Shown here: one piece after another, positions 15,065 through 23,431 of the stretch | How the letters are laid out: each line of letters opens with the position of its first letter | Numbering within the stretch: position 1 is the first letter of the stretch | Assembly: GCA_016875435.1 (NCBI GenBank) | Contig: VGRE01000006.1 | Location: 1 to 42,566 of the forward strand | Direction: 5' to 3' | DNA length: 42,566 nt | Origin: Deltaproteobacteria bacterium | GTDB lineage: Bacteria; Myxococcota_A; UBA796; SXON01 | Made by a program: the position numbers and the translations under genes | The notes under the pieces: generated by a model | Databases searched by the model: none | Told to the model about the DNA's origin: nothing | Seen by the model: only the letters and a program-made list of their open reading frames with translations

Positions 15065-15903
15065 GCGACGGCGTACACGAGTGCTACCCAGCCCTCGCGC
15101 TCGTCGCGTTCCACGAGTCGGAGTCCCGACATCGCGGTCTCGACGAGGTGGGCGCGGTCGGCGAGGATGCCGGCGAAGGCGAGGTTGCCCCGCGCCAGGC
15201 GGCGCAGCTCGGGCGCCAGGTCGGCGATCACCTCGGCGTAGAGGTTGGCCACCACGAGGTCGTAGGGGACTTCCAGTCGCGACAGGGGGCTCTCGTCGAA
15301 ACTCGCGGCGAGGCCGTTGAGTCGCGCCGCCTCCCGCGCCGCTGCCACCGCGTCGGGGTCGATGTCGGTGCCGTGCGCGCTCATCCCCAGCTTCGCGGCG
15401 GCGAGCGCGAGGATGCCCGAGCCGCAGCCCACGTCGAGGCAACGCTGGCCGGGCACGGCGAGGCGATCGATGGCGGCGAGGCAGGCGCGGGTGGTGACGT
15501 GGTCGCCGGTGCCGAAGGCGTTGCCGGGCTCGATCACCACTGCCCCCGGCACCGCGTGCCAGGGCGCGGCGATCACCAGCCGATCCGACACCTGAACCGG
15601 CTGGAAATGTTGTTTCCAGCCATCGCTCCAGTCGGTGTCGACGACTTCTTCCCAGGCCGGTTCCCGTCCCCCGAGGGCGGCGCGAACCGCTGCCTCGGCT
15701 GGGCGCCGCTCGAACCAGGCGCGGAGCAGCACCACCGCCGGTGGACGCGGCGCGCGTCCCTTGTCCCAGGGCTGCTTGTACCGTACCGTCGTGCCGGGGG
15801 GCACGTCTTCCTGGAGGCCGGTGGCGCCAAGCTCGAGCAGGGCCTTGCCGGCGCGGGCCACCTCGGGGCGCGGCAGGCTCACGGCGAGGGCGTGCCAGCC
15901 CAC
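15061..15903 (-). CDS. prmA: Ribosomal protein L11 methyltransferase PrmA
   Basis: A 280-aa class I SAM methyltransferase that trimethylates ribosomal protein L11. Visible features: the N-terminal substrate-recognition part with WSDGWKQHFQPVQVSDRLVIAAPW, the PrmA motif GNAFGTGDHVTTRACL, the SAM site CLDVGCGSGILALAAAKLG near residue 145, and a VVANLYAEVI catalytic N-P/L-Y-like motif (usually NILA). GTG 15903 starts the gene, 8 nt after the VKOR-DsbA stop. It is third in a probable smpB - VKOR/DsbA - prmA - rsmE transcript. Confidence 0.9.
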   Translation of the reverse strand: MGWHALAVSLPRPEVARAGKALLELGATGLQEDVPPGTTVRYKQPWDKGRAPRPPAVVLLRAWFERRPAEAAVRAALGGREPAWEEVVDTDWSDGWKQHFQPVQVSDRLVIAAPWHAVPGAVVIEPGNAFGTGDHVTTRACLAAIDRLAVPGQRCLDVGCGSGILALAAAKLGMSAHGTDIDPDAVAAAREAARLNGLAASFDESPLSRLEVPYDLVVANLYAEVIADLAPELRRLARGNLAFAGILADRAHLVETAMSGLRLVERDEREGWVALVYAVA

Positions 15904-15910
15904 CGGCGGT

Positions 15911-17248
15911 CTACTCGTGCTCGTGATCGTGAGGGGCAGGATCCGGCACGGGCGGCAACGGTTGCCCCGAGCGTGCCGCCGCGAGCAGCGCGTTCACCGC
16001 CGCGGTGTCGCCGGGACCGATCTTGAGGCGCAGCCACTGGTCGCCGTGCGTGCCGAGCAGGAACAGCGAGGGCGTGCCCTCGATCTCGGCGGTACCGCCG
16101 CCCTCCACGTCGGCCTTCACCGCGTCGGTGGCGGCCGGGCTCTGCAAGCAAGCCTCGAAACTCGCGCTCTCGATGCCCTGCTTCTCGGCCATGAAGCGGA
16201 TGTCGGATGGGGCCAGGTACGTCTGGTTCTTGAACATCGCCTCCGACAACTCCCAGAAGCGGCCCTGGAGGCGGGCACACTCGGCGGCGGCGGCGGCGGC
16301 GCAGGCGTACTGGTGGCCCTCGAAGGGCACGAAGCGGTTGCAGGCCTGGGCGATGGGGTAGTGCTTGAACAGGAGCTTCGCGTCCTTGTTCTCGGTGACG
16401 ATCGCCTTGAGTATCGGCGCCATCAGCGCGCAGTGCGGGCACTCGTAGTCGGCCCACTCCACCAGCGTGAAGCGCGCCGCCGGGTCGCCCTTCACCGGTT
16501 CGGTGCCGTCGAGTTCGACGCGGCCCATGGGCTTCTCGTACAGCGCGGCGAAGTCGATGCCGCCAGCGCCGGTCGCCACGGGTGCCGCTGCCTGTCGCGA
16601 CACGAGCACCCCCGCGATGAACACCACCATGCCCACCACCAGCGTGGGGCCGGCGTGGTCGCCGAGGCCCTTGCCGAGGAGGCTGCCCACGTTGCCGCCC
16701 GCCCGCTTGCACAGCGCGTAGCCGCAGCCGAGCAGCGTGGCGTTGAGCACCCACGTGAGGGTGCAGAAAATGCAAAGCGCACCTTCGTTGTAGGAGGCCC
16801 ACGCGAGAAAGATGTCGTAGCCGACGGCGATCACGCCGCCGACGAGGACGAGCGCGCCCGCGCTGGCGCCCTTCGCGCCGCGGAGCGCGTAGCCGAGGAA
16901 GGCCATCGCCGCGTAGAAGCCGAGGCCGTAGAGCGCGATCGGCACGCCGCCGAGTTCGCTGTGCTCGGATGTGTTGATCTTGTCGCAGTTGAGCACGCTC
17001 GACGCGGTGCAGAGTGACGCGCCGCCGCTCTTGGCCACGAAGTGCTGGGTGGTGAGGTACACCGAGGCCAGCGCGCCGGTGCCGGAAGCGGCGAGGACGC
17101 CGAGGGCGGCGGCGCGCACGGCGACGGCGATGACGAGGGCGGCCACCAGCACCGCGCCTCCGATCAGCGCGGGCGCCGGAAGACTGCCCACTCCGTCGGC
17201 GGCGTGGGCGGCGGAGACAAAGGCCAGGAGCAGAGTTCCGAAGTGCAT
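15911..17248 (-). CDS. VKOR-DsbA fusion disulfide-forming membrane protein
   Basis: A 445-aa fusion protein. The N-terminal half is a multi-helix vitamin K epoxide reductase domain: loop cysteines LCTASSVLNC and the quinone-side CIFC motif near residues 163-166. The C-terminal half is a DsbA/thioredoxin-fold domain with YECPHC near residue 280 and the cis-Pro region EGTPSLFLLG. Such fusions introduce disulfides in the periplasm, with VKOR reoxidising the thioredoxin domain using quinone in place of DsbB. The tail PAPHDHEHE is His/acid-rich and could bind metal. The many paired Cys in the MopE-like and Tad-like proteins nearby are plausible substrates. 39 nt separate it from smpB. Confidence 0.9.
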   Translation of the reverse strand: MHFGTLLLAFVSAAHAADGVGSLPAPALIGGAVLVAALVIAVAVRAAALGVLAASGTGALASVYLTTQHFVAKSGGASLCTASSVLNCDKINTSEHSELGGVPIALYGLGFYAAMAFLGYALRGAKGASAGALVLVGGVIAVGYDIFLAWASYNEGALCIFCTLTWVLNATLLGCGYALCKRAGGNVGSLLGKGLGDHAGPTLVVGMVVFIAGVLVSRQAAAPVATGAGGIDFAALYEKPMGRVELDGTEPVKGDPAARFTLVEWADYECPHCALMAPILKAIVTENKDAKLLFKHYPIAQACNRFVPFEGHQYACAAAAAAECARLQGRFWELSEAMFKNQTYLAPSDIRFMAEKQGIESASFEACLQSPAATDAVKADVEGGGTAEIEGTPSLFLLGTHGDQWLRLKIGPGDTAAVNALLAAARSGQPLPPVPDPAPHDHEHE

Positions 17249-17287
17249 GGCAGGCGCGGCCTAACCCCTTCGGCGACGCCGAGCGGC

Positions 17288-17767
17288 CTACCCCCGGTTC
17301 AGCGCCCTCGCGATTTCCTTTCGATCTTCCTGCGCCCGCAGGCTTTGGCGCTTATCATGTTGTTTCTTGCCTCGACCAACGGCCATTTCTAGCTTCACGT
17401 GCGCGCCGTCGAAGTAGAGGCGGAGGGCGACCAGAGTGAGCCCTTTCTCGCGGACCACCTCGCGAAAGTGCTCGATCTCGTGGGCATGGAGCAGCAGCGG
17501 CCGGGGACGGTCGGGCTCGTGGTTGAACTGGTTGGCCTGCGGGAAGGGCGCGATGTGCGCCTTGAAGAGGAACATCTTGCGCCCCTCGAAGCCCACCCAG
17601 GCCTCGTTGAGATGGGCCTCGCCCGCGCGCAGGCTCTTCACCTCCGACCCTTTCAACAGCAGCCCCGCCTCGGTGAAATCGGAGAGATCGTAGTCGTGGC
17701 GGGCCTTGCGGTTCTCGCAGATGTTCCGTTTCTCGCCCTTCCGGGGCGCTTTGCCTTGGGCACCCAT
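17288..17767 (-). CDS. smpB: SsrA-binding protein SmpB
   Basis: A 159-aa tmRNA partner for rescue of stalled ribosomes. It has the family features NRKARHDYDLSDFTEAGLLLKGSEVKSLRAG near the N-terminus, AHIAPFPQ, HEPDRPRPLLLH, and the C-terminal basic tail GRGKKQHDKRQSLRAQEDRKEIARAL, which enters the mRNA channel. ATG 17767 (MGAQGKAPRKGEKR) is chosen over the upstream GTG 17839 because the extra 24 residues are not typical of SmpB. It heads a minus-strand gene set and is divergent from mraZ. No tmRNA gene was seen. Confidence 0.93.
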   Translation of the reverse strand: MGAQGKAPRKGEKRNICENRKARHDYDLSDFTEAGLLLKGSEVKSLRAGEAHLNEAWVGFEGRKMFLFKAHIAPFPQANQFNHEPDRPRPLLLHAHEIEHFREVVREKGLTLVALRLYFDGAHVKLEMAVGRGKKQHDKRQSLRAQEDRKEIARALNRG

Positions 17768-17834
17768 GGGGTCTCCGGGCCCACCGGGGCGGCGAGCGAC
17801 GCCCGAGCATGCGCACGCGCGAGGTTGGGGACAA

Positions 17835-17847
17835 GTCACGTCGTGAC
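17835..17847. promoter_or_regulatory. 13-bp palindrome in the smpB-mraZ intergenic region
   Basis: GTCACG-T-CGTGAC is a perfect odd-centred palindrome located 68 nt upstream of the smpB start and about 185 nt upstream of mraZ. It is a candidate operator; the regulator is unknown. Confidence 0.3.
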
Positions 17848-17927
17848 AAGTGGGCGTAGGTCGACTATTGTAGTGTCAAGTGTTGCAAGTTATCCATACG
17901 CCATTCAGGGGGAGGAACACGGCATAG

Positions 17928-17958
17928 AAAAAAATTCATCCAGCTGATGGATCTTTTT
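17928..17958. promoter_or_regulatory. Hairpin flanked by A-run and T-run upstream of mraZ
   Basis: ATCCA-GCTGA-TGGAT forms a small hairpin (17938-17952) with seven A's to its left (17928-17934) and TTTTT to its right (17954-17958). It looks like a weak two-way terminator or attenuator. In the mraZ direction it would lie in the leader if transcription starts upstream, for example near the TTGTAG/TATCCA pair at 17868-17896, which is only a weak promoter match. Confidence 0.35.
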
Positions 17959-17983
17959 CCCACGAATTGGATTACGCTCCCAC
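17959..17983 (-). promoter_or_regulatory. Possible MraZ boxes
   Basis: On the minus strand GTGGGA occurs twice, with starts exactly 20 bp apart (CCCAC at 17959-17963 and 17979-17983 on the plus strand). MraZ is known to bind tandem TGGGN/GTGGG repeats at 10-bp period upstream of its own gene; here the middle box would be missing. A weak match in the right place. Confidence 0.35.
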
Positions 17984-18029
17984 GTGAGAGGAGGAGTCTC
18001 CCGTCCACCCACCGGGCGGGGGCCACGGC

Positions 18030-18485
18030 ATGCTGGAGGTCCGTTTCAACCAGCAGCTCACGATGGACCCCCGCGGGCGGGTGACGCTCCCCTCGCGCCT
18101 GCGCTCCGCGCTGGAAACGCATCGCATCTCTTCCCTGATCTTCATCGTGCACGGCAAGCGGCTCCGGGCGTACACGCCCAAGGATTTCGCCGAGCGCGTC
18201 GAGGCTCCTCTGCTCGTCGACGACGCCTTCGACCCCTACCAGGACGAGAAGCAGGTCCTCCGGCTCGGCAGTGCCTGCGAGGCCGACGTCGACAAGCAGG
18301 GGCGGCTGGTCATCCCGCCCGAGCTGCGCGGGCTGGTGGGTCTCGGCGAAGACATCACCATGGTGTCGATGCTCGACCGGCTCGAGGTGTGGAACAGCGC
18401 CGATTTCCAGCAGGCCTTCGCCCAGGCCCAGCGGCGCGCCGAGACCCTCGGCGGCTACGGCAGCAGCGGGGGGGGGGGTGGATGA
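18030..18485 (+). CDS. mraZ: Transcriptional regulator MraZ
   Basis: First gene of the division and cell wall cluster. MraZ is an AbrB-like (SpoVT-AbrB) ring-forming DNA-binding repressor of the dcw operon. The 151-aa protein shows both repeats: MDPRGRVTLPSRLR near residue 11 and VDKQGRLVIPPELRGLVGLG near residue 88. The start ATG follows a GGGGG-rich stretch. The C-terminus is SSGGGGG and is encoded by a run of 11 G residues (18468-18478) that also forms the start-codon region of rsmH. Confidence 0.92.
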   Translation: MLEVRFNQQLTMDPRGRVTLPSRLRSALETHRISSLIFIVHGKRLRAYTPKDFAERVEAPLLVDDAFDPYQDEKQVLRLGSACEADVDKQGRLVIPPELRGLVGLGEDITMVSMLDRLEVWNSADFQQAFAQAQRRAETLGGYGSSGGGGG

Positions 18486-19368
18486 GCATGTCCCCGTCCT
18501 CCTCGACGACGTGCTCGCGCTGCTGGCGGTGCGGCCCGGCGGCTTCTACGTGGATGGCACGCTCGGTCTCGGCGGGCATTCCTCGGCCATCATCGCCGCA
18601 GGCGGGCGGTTGCTCGGCACGGATCGCGATGCCTGCGCGATCGCTCGCGCCCGCGAGCGCCTCGGCGCGGAGCGTCCCGGAGCCGCCGCGGAGCTGCACC
18701 ACGCTCCATTCAGCCGGCTCCCCCCGATCCTCGGCGGGCGGCTGGCGGATGGCATCCTGCTCGACCTCGGCGTGTCGTCACCCCAGCTCGACCGCCCCGA
18801 GCGGGGCTTCTCCTTCCGGGCCGACGGGCCCGTCGACTTCCGCATGGACCCCTCCTCGGGTGAGCCCGCGACTGCCTGGCTCGACCGCGTGTCGGAGGTC
18901 GAGTTGGTGCGGGTGCTCTTCGAGTACGGCGAGGAACGGCACGCGCGCCGCGTTGCCCGCGCCATTCTCGCCGCGCGGCCCTTCCGCGGCACGCTCCACC
19001 TCGCCGAGGTGGTGGCGAGCGTGGTGCCTCGCGACGGCCGGATCCACCCGGCCACCCGGACGTTCCAAGCCCTGCGCATCGTCACCAACGACGAACTCGG
19101 TGAGCTCGACCGCGCGCTCCAGTCGCTCCCTGGCTGCCTTGCCCCGGGCGGGAGGCTCGTCGTGATCAGCTTTCACTCGCTGGAAGACCGTCGCGTGAAG
19201 GATCGCTTCCGCGATCTCGCCGGCGCAGACGCGCCCCGCGACCTCTACGGGCATCCCCTCGTTGCGCCGGCCTACCGCCTCGTCGAGCGCCGGGCCCGCA
19301 AGGGCGAGAGCGACCCCAACCCGCGCGCCCGTTCCGCCCGCCTCCGAGCTCTGGAGCGCCTGCCATGA
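18478..19368 (+). CDS. rsmH: 16S rRNA (cytosine-1402-N4) methyltransferase RsmH (MraW)
   Basis: A 296-aa SAM methyltransferase acting on C1402 of 16S rRNA, conserved as the second dcw gene. Family motifs: EHVPVLLDDVL at the N-terminus, YVDGTLGLGGHS (SAM site) near residue 21, GILLDLGVSSPQLD, GFSFRADGPVDFRMD, and VISFHSLEDRRVK near 230. The GTG at 18478 is the best start because EHVPVLLDD is where the family begins. It overlaps the mraZ stop by 8 nt, and the G-run serves as its upstream purine tract. The 3' end overlaps ftsL (ATGA). Confidence 0.92.
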   Translation: MDEHVPVLLDDVLALLAVRPGGFYVDGTLGLGGHSSAIIAAGGRLLGTDRDACAIARARERLGAERPGAAAELHHAPFSRLPPILGGRLADGILLDLGVSSPQLDRPERGFSFRADGPVDFRMDPSSGEPATAWLDRVSEVELVRVLFEYGEERHARRVARAILAARPFRGTLHLAEVVASVVPRDGRIHPATRTFQALRIVTNDELGELDRALQSLPGCLAPGGRLVVISFHSLEDRRVKDRFRDLAGADAPRDLYGHPLVAPAYRLVERRARKGESDPNPRARSARLRALERLP

Positions 19369-19697
19369 CCACCACCACCCGTCGCATCGACCTCGTCGCC
19401 TTCCAGTCCGCCGTGCAGAACGGCGCGCCGGAGTTGCGCATCCTCACGCGCTTCCTGGGTACGCTGGTGTGGGTCACGGCGGCGCTGGCGGTGTACCTGT
19501 GGACCCGCATGGAGGTCCGGGAGACCTCGCGCCTGCTCGACATCGAGCGCGCCGCCCTCGCCGAGCAGCTCACCCTGCGCGAGCGACTCCAGGTGGAGCG
19601 CACCATGCTTCGCAGCCCGGGACGGCTGGGCGCGGTGGCGCTCTCGGAGAACCTCGCGGCCCCGGCGCGCGTCATCGACGTGGTGGTCGCCCGGTGA
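19365..19697 (+). CDS. ftsL: Cell division protein FtsL
   Basis: A 110-aa bitopic membrane protein between rsmH and ftsI, the usual ftsL position. One transmembrane helix lies near residues 28-47 (FLGTLVWVTAALAVYLWT). A periplasmic coiled-coil-like segment follows (VRETSRLLDIERAALAEQLTLRERLQVERTML) and then the short LGAVALSENLAAP tail. FtsL bridges FtsB/FtsQ and activates FtsW-FtsI septal synthesis. Sequence conservation in this family is low, so position plus topology carry the call. It overlaps rsmH and ftsI by 4 nt each. Confidence 0.8.
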   Translation: MTTTTRRIDLVAFQSAVQNGAPELRILTRFLGTLVWVTAALAVYLWTRMEVRETSRLLDIERAALAEQLTLRERLQVERTMLRSPGRLGAVALSENLAAPARVIDVVVAR

Positions 19698-21760
19698 AGT
19701 CCGCCCGTCCCCACGGCAAGCACCCCGCGGGCGAGCGCCCGGCCGGCCGTCGCCCGGCGGCGCGCTCGTGGTTCGACCGGCCGTGCCGGGTCGATGCCGG
19801 CGCCGACGCCGAGCTGCTCGCGGCCACTCGTGCCCGGGCGCGCGTCGCCGCGGTGGGGCTGTGCGTCGCGCTGCTGCTACTGTGCGTACGCGCCGGCTGG
19901 GTGATGGGCGTGCCGGATGAGCGGCTCGAGGAGCGGGGCCGCGAGCAGTTCCGGGCCTCGATGGAGGTGCGCGGGCGCCGGGGCAACCTCTACGATCGCC
20001 ACGGCCGCGTGCTCGCTGCGACCACCAACCTGCCCTCGCTCTACGCCAATCCTGCGAAGCTCAGCGACGCCGAGGTGGAGGCGCGCGTCTCCGCGATCGT
20101 CACCCTCACCGGGAAGTCGGAGAGCTGGGTTCGGAGCCGCTTCGTGGTGCGGGCCGACGGCAAGAAGGCGCGCGAGGTGAAGCTCGGCGACGCGCTCGCG
20201 CCGGCCGAGGCGAGGGCCATCGTGCAGGGTCTCGGTCGCGACCAGATGTGGCTCATCGACGAGCCAGTGCGCGTGTACCCGGGCCGCGACCTTGCCTCCC
20301 CGCTGCTCGGCTTCACCGACGTGTTCGACGAGGGCGCCGCCGGGCTCGAGAAGGTGCTCGAGAAGGATCTGGCGGGGGAGACGGTGCGCCTGTTGCAAGA
20401 GCGCGACCGTAAGGGGCGCGCCATCGACGGCGGCCTAGACGACGCCGACGTGGCCAACGCTGGTCACTCGGTGATGCTCACGCTCGACGCGTCGATCCAG
20501 TTCGCCACCGAGCGTGCGCTCGACAGCGCGATGGCCGCCAGCCAGCCGCTGGCCGCGATGGCGGTGGTGATGGACGTCAAGACCGGCGCCATCCTCGCCA
20601 TCGGCAGCCGCCCCTCCGGCAACCCCAACGACAGTGGCGCCCGCGCGCAGGCCGACCTGTTCAAGAACCGCGCGGCGATGGACCAGATTGAGCCTGGTTC
20701 GGTGTTGAAACCCTTCGTGGCGGCGGCGGCGATCGAGGAGGGGCTCGTCACGGCGGAGACGATGATCGACTGCGAGCTGGGACGGATGGCCATCGGCCCC
20801 GCCGTCATCAAGGACGACCACCCGCAAGGGGTCATCTCGGTTCACGACGTGATCAAGTTTTCGTCGAACATCGGGGCGGCGAAGCTGGCGATGCAGTACC
20901 TCGGCGCCGAGAAGACCCTCGCCTATCTCAAGGCCTTCGGCTTCGGCCGCTCGACCGGCCTCGGACTCCCCGGCGAGTGGCGTGGGGCGATTCGCAAGGC
21001 CGACAACATCAAGCCGATCGAGCTTGCCACCACCTCGTTCGGGCAGGGGATCACCGCCTCGCCCATCCAGCTCGCGAGCGCAGTGGCCACCCTCGCCAAC
21101 GGCGGCGTGCGCATGCACCCGCGGCTGGTGGAGGCGATCCTCGACCGCAACGGGCAGGTGGAGCTGCCGCGCGAGCCGCGGGAAGACACCCGGGTGATCT
21201 CCGAGGAAACCGCCCGCGCCATGGCGCTGATGATGGAGGCGGTCACCGAGCAGGGCGGCACTGGCACCCGGGCGCGCGTGCCGGGCTACCGCGTGGCCGG
21301 CAAGACCGGCACCGCGCAGAAGGTCGCCAACGGCGTGTACAGCGCCGAGCGCGTCTCTTCCTTCGTGGGCTATCTCCCGGCCGACAGGCCTGAGATCGCG
21401 ATCGCCGTGGCCGTCGATAGCCCCACCGTCGGGAGCAAGTACGGCGGGATCGTGGCCGCGCCGGTCTTCGCGGAGATCGGCGCCTTCTCCATGCGCTACC
21501 TGGGCATCGCCCCCGACGCTGTCGCGGCCGAGCCCGAGCCGCTCGTCGCCGCGACCGCCCCGGTCGAGGTGCGCGCCGACGGCCAGGGCCGCTGGATCCT
21601 CCCCGACCTCTCGGGCCGCACCCTGCGCGCCGCCGTCACCGCCATCGAGCCCGCCGGGCTCGAGATCGCGGTGGAAGGCTCGGGCCGCCTCGTGGCCCAG
21701 TCCCCGCCCGCCGGCACCCCGGTGGTCCCCGGCGACGCCGTCGTCCTCCACTTCAACTAG
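19694..21760 (+). CDS. ftsI: Septal peptidoglycan transpeptidase FtsI (PBP3-type) with PASTA domain
   Basis: A 688-aa class B penicillin-binding protein. A basic cytoplasmic tail is followed by a single transmembrane helix near residues 52-75, a pedestal domain starting MEVRGRRGNLYDRHGRVLA, and the transpeptidase domain with the three active-site motifs: EPGSVLKPF (S-x-x-K near 335), SSN near 390, and GKTGTAQ near 536. The C-terminal ~55 residues (LPDLSGRTLRAAVTAIEPAGL...SPPAGTPVVPGDAVVLHF) form one PASTA domain, seen in the Spo VD-like branch and in several deltaproteobacterial FtsI proteins. GTG 19694 is in a 4-nt overlap with ftsL. It works with FtsW at the septum. Confidence 0.93.
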   Translation: MKSARPHGKHPAGERPAGRRPAARSWFDRPCRVDAGADAELLAATRARARVAAVGLCVALLLLCVRAGWVMGVPDERLEERGREQFRASMEVRGRRGNLYDRHGRVLAATTNLPSLYANPAKLSDAEVEARVSAIVTLTGKSESWVRSRFVVRADGKKAREVKLGDALAPAEARAIVQGLGRDQMWLIDEPVRVYPGRDLASPLLGFTDVFDEGAAGLEKVLEKDLAGETVRLLQERDRKGRAIDGGLDDADVANAGHSVMLTLDASIQFATERALDSAMAASQPLAAMAVVMDVKTGAILAIGSRPSGNPNDSGARAQADLFKNRAAMDQIEPGSVLKPFVAAAAIEEGLVTAETMIDCELGRMAIGPAVIKDDHPQGVISVHDVIKFSSNIGAAKLAMQYLGAEKTLAYLKAFGFGRSTGLGLPGEWRGAIRKADNIKPIELATTSFGQGITASPIQLASAVATLANGGVRMHPRLVEAILDRNGQVELPREPREDTRVISEETARAMALMMEAVTEQGGTGTRARVPGYRVAGKTGTAQKVANGVYSAERVSSFVGYLPADRPEIAIAVAVDSPTVGSKYGGIVAAPVFAEIGAFSMRYLGIAPDAVAAEPEPLVAATAPVEVRADGQGRWILPDLSGRTLRAAVTAIEPAGLEIAVEGSGRLVAQSPPAGTPVVPGDAVVLHFN

Positions 21761-22006
21761 TTCTTTCCCACCTCCGCACGCTTCCTGGGCGGCTCCGCCA
21801 GAACGTGGACAGCAACAGGGCTCCCCGCCCCGTTGCGCGGTCCCCGCGCGGGCCTCACTCCCCCCCGGTGTTCCCCGGTCGCTCCCCGCGACCCGCACCT
21901 CGGGCCCGTGGCCGAACCGATCCGCCGCCGACTCTCCCATCCTGATGCAGGGTGGCGCCGCCCGGGAAGCTCCCTCCACCCGTCCCACCTCCCTCCCGCC
22001 CGCCTC
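21761..22006. other. 246-nt non-coding gap between ftsI and murE
   Basis: This C-rich stretch is the only long gap inside the dcw cluster between rsmH and ddl. It holds a small hairpin GCGCGG-TCC-CCGCGC (21835-21849) and no clear terminator or promoter. No Shine-Dalgarno sequence precedes the murE ATG (the region before it is ccctcccgcccgcctc). An internal promoter could lie here, but I cannot point to one. Confidence 0.4.
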
Positions 22007-23431
22007 ATGACCATCACCGACCTTCTCGCCGCTGTCCCCGGCAGTGTGCTCCTCCGGGGGCCAGGCGACCGCGAGGTTGGCGCCGTCCGCGACTCCGATG
22101 CGGAAGTCGCGGGCGGCGACCTTTTTGTCGCCATTCGCGGCGCGCGCGTCGACATGCATGAACGCTTGCTTGGCCTCGCTCACGCAGGTGGCCTCGTGGT
22201 AGATCGCGAGTGTCAGCTGCCCGAGGGGCCAGCGGTGATCAGGGTGGACGACACCCGCCGCGCGCTGCCGCGGCTCTGCGCGCAGGCGCTGGGCAACCCC
22301 GGCGCGCAGGTCCCGGTGGTGGCCGTCACCGGCACCAACGGCAAGACCTCCACCACCTTCCTCGTCGCGGCGATGGCTCGCGCCGCCGGTCTCCGGGCCG
22401 GGATCATCGGGACGACCGGGCACTTCGTCGATGGCGAGCGTCTCGACTCCACCCTCACCACCCCCACCGCGCCGGTCACGCAGGCCTTGCTCGCGCGCAT
22501 GCGCGACGCCGGGGTGGGGCTGGTGGCGATGGAAGCGTCGAGCATCGGGCTCGCGGCCTTCCGGTGCGACGCCATCCCCTTCCGCGCCGCCGCGTTCACC
22601 AACCTCACCCGCGATCACCTCGATGTTCACGGGACGATGGAGGCCTACGCCTCCGCAAAGGCACGCCTGTTTCACGAGCTGCTCCAGGGCACCGCGCTGC
22701 TCAACGCGCGCGACCCGGCGTCGCGACAGATGCGACCGGTGCGCGGGGCCACCTGGTGGTTCCACGGTGACGACCTCTCGGCGAGCGAGGTGCAACTGTC
22801 TTCTACCGGCACCCGCGCGCGTTTCCACACGCCGCTCGGCGACTTCGACGGCACCATGCGCCTCGTCGGCGCCCACAACATCGACAACGCTCTCGCCGCC
22901 CTCGGCCTTGCCCTGGCGGCCGGGATCCCGCTCGACGCCTGCGCGCGCGGGCTCGCGGAGTTGCCCGCCGTCCCCGGGCGGCTGGAGGCGGTGCCCAACA
23001 CTCGAGGTCTCGCGGTCCTCGTCGACTACGCGCACTCCGACGACGCCCTCGCCCGCGTCCTGGCCACGCTGCGCGCGGTCACCGCGGGCCGCATCATCAC
23101 CGTCTTCGGCTGCGGGGGCGATCGCGACCGGGGCAAGCGCCCGCTCATGGGCCGCGCCGCCGCGCAGGGTAGCGACGTGGTGGTGGTCACCACCGACAAC
23201 CCTCGCGGCGAGGATCCCGCCGCCATCGTGGCCGACATCGTCCCCGGGCTGGGGGCCGCCCCGCACCGGGTGGTGCTCGACCGGCGCGAAGCCATCGCCA
23301 CGGCGGTGGGCCTGGCCCGGCCGGGCGACGTGGTGCTCATCGCGGGAAAGGGCCACGAGCCCTACCAGGAGATCGAGGGTAAACGCCACCCATTCGACGA
23401 CCTCGCCGTGGCCCGGGAGGTGATGTCGTGA
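22007..23431 (+). CDS. murE: UDP-MurNAc-L-Ala-D-Glu : meso-diaminopimelate ligase MurE
   Basis: A 474-aa Mur ligase that adds the third residue of the stem peptide. The ATP site VTGTNGKTSTT lies near residues 106-116, the central-domain MEASSIGL and NLTRDHLDVHGTMEAYASAKARLF segments follow, and the C-terminal domain carries VDYAHSDDAL, FGCGGDRDRGKRPLM and TTDNPRGEDP. The DNPR motif marks specificity for meso-diaminopimelate over lysine, so the wall is the Gram-negative type. The ORF opens at 21833, but ATG 22007 starts the conserved N-terminus. It overlaps murF by 4 nt. Confidence 0.94.
   Translation: MTITDLLAAVPGSVLLRGPGDREVGAVRDSDAEVAGGDLFVAIRGARVDMHERLLGLAHAGGLVVDRECQLPEGPAVIRVDDTRRALPRLCAQALGNPGAQVPVVAVTGTNGKTSTTFLVAAMARAAGLRAGIIGTTGHFVDGERLDSTLTTPTAPVTQALLARMRDAGVGLVAMEASSIGLAAFRCDAIPFRAAAFTNLTRDHLDVHGTMEAYASAKARLFHELLQGTALLNARDPASRQMRPVRGATWWFHGDDLSASEVQLSSTGTRARFHTPLGDFDGTMRLVGAHNIDNALAALGLALAAGIPLDACARGLAELPAVPGRLEAVPNTRGLAVLVDYAHSDDALARVLATLRAVTAGRIITVFGCGGDRDRGKRPLMGRAAAQGSDVVVVTTDNPRGEDPAAIVADIVPGLGAAPHRVVLDRREAIATAVGLARPGDVVLIAGKGHEPYQEIEGKRHPFDDLAVAREVMS

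Noticed and set aside
17288-18029. tmRNA (ssrA) gene next to smpB
   Set aside because: No tRNA-like ends or tag-peptide frame were found in the flanking intergenic DNA.
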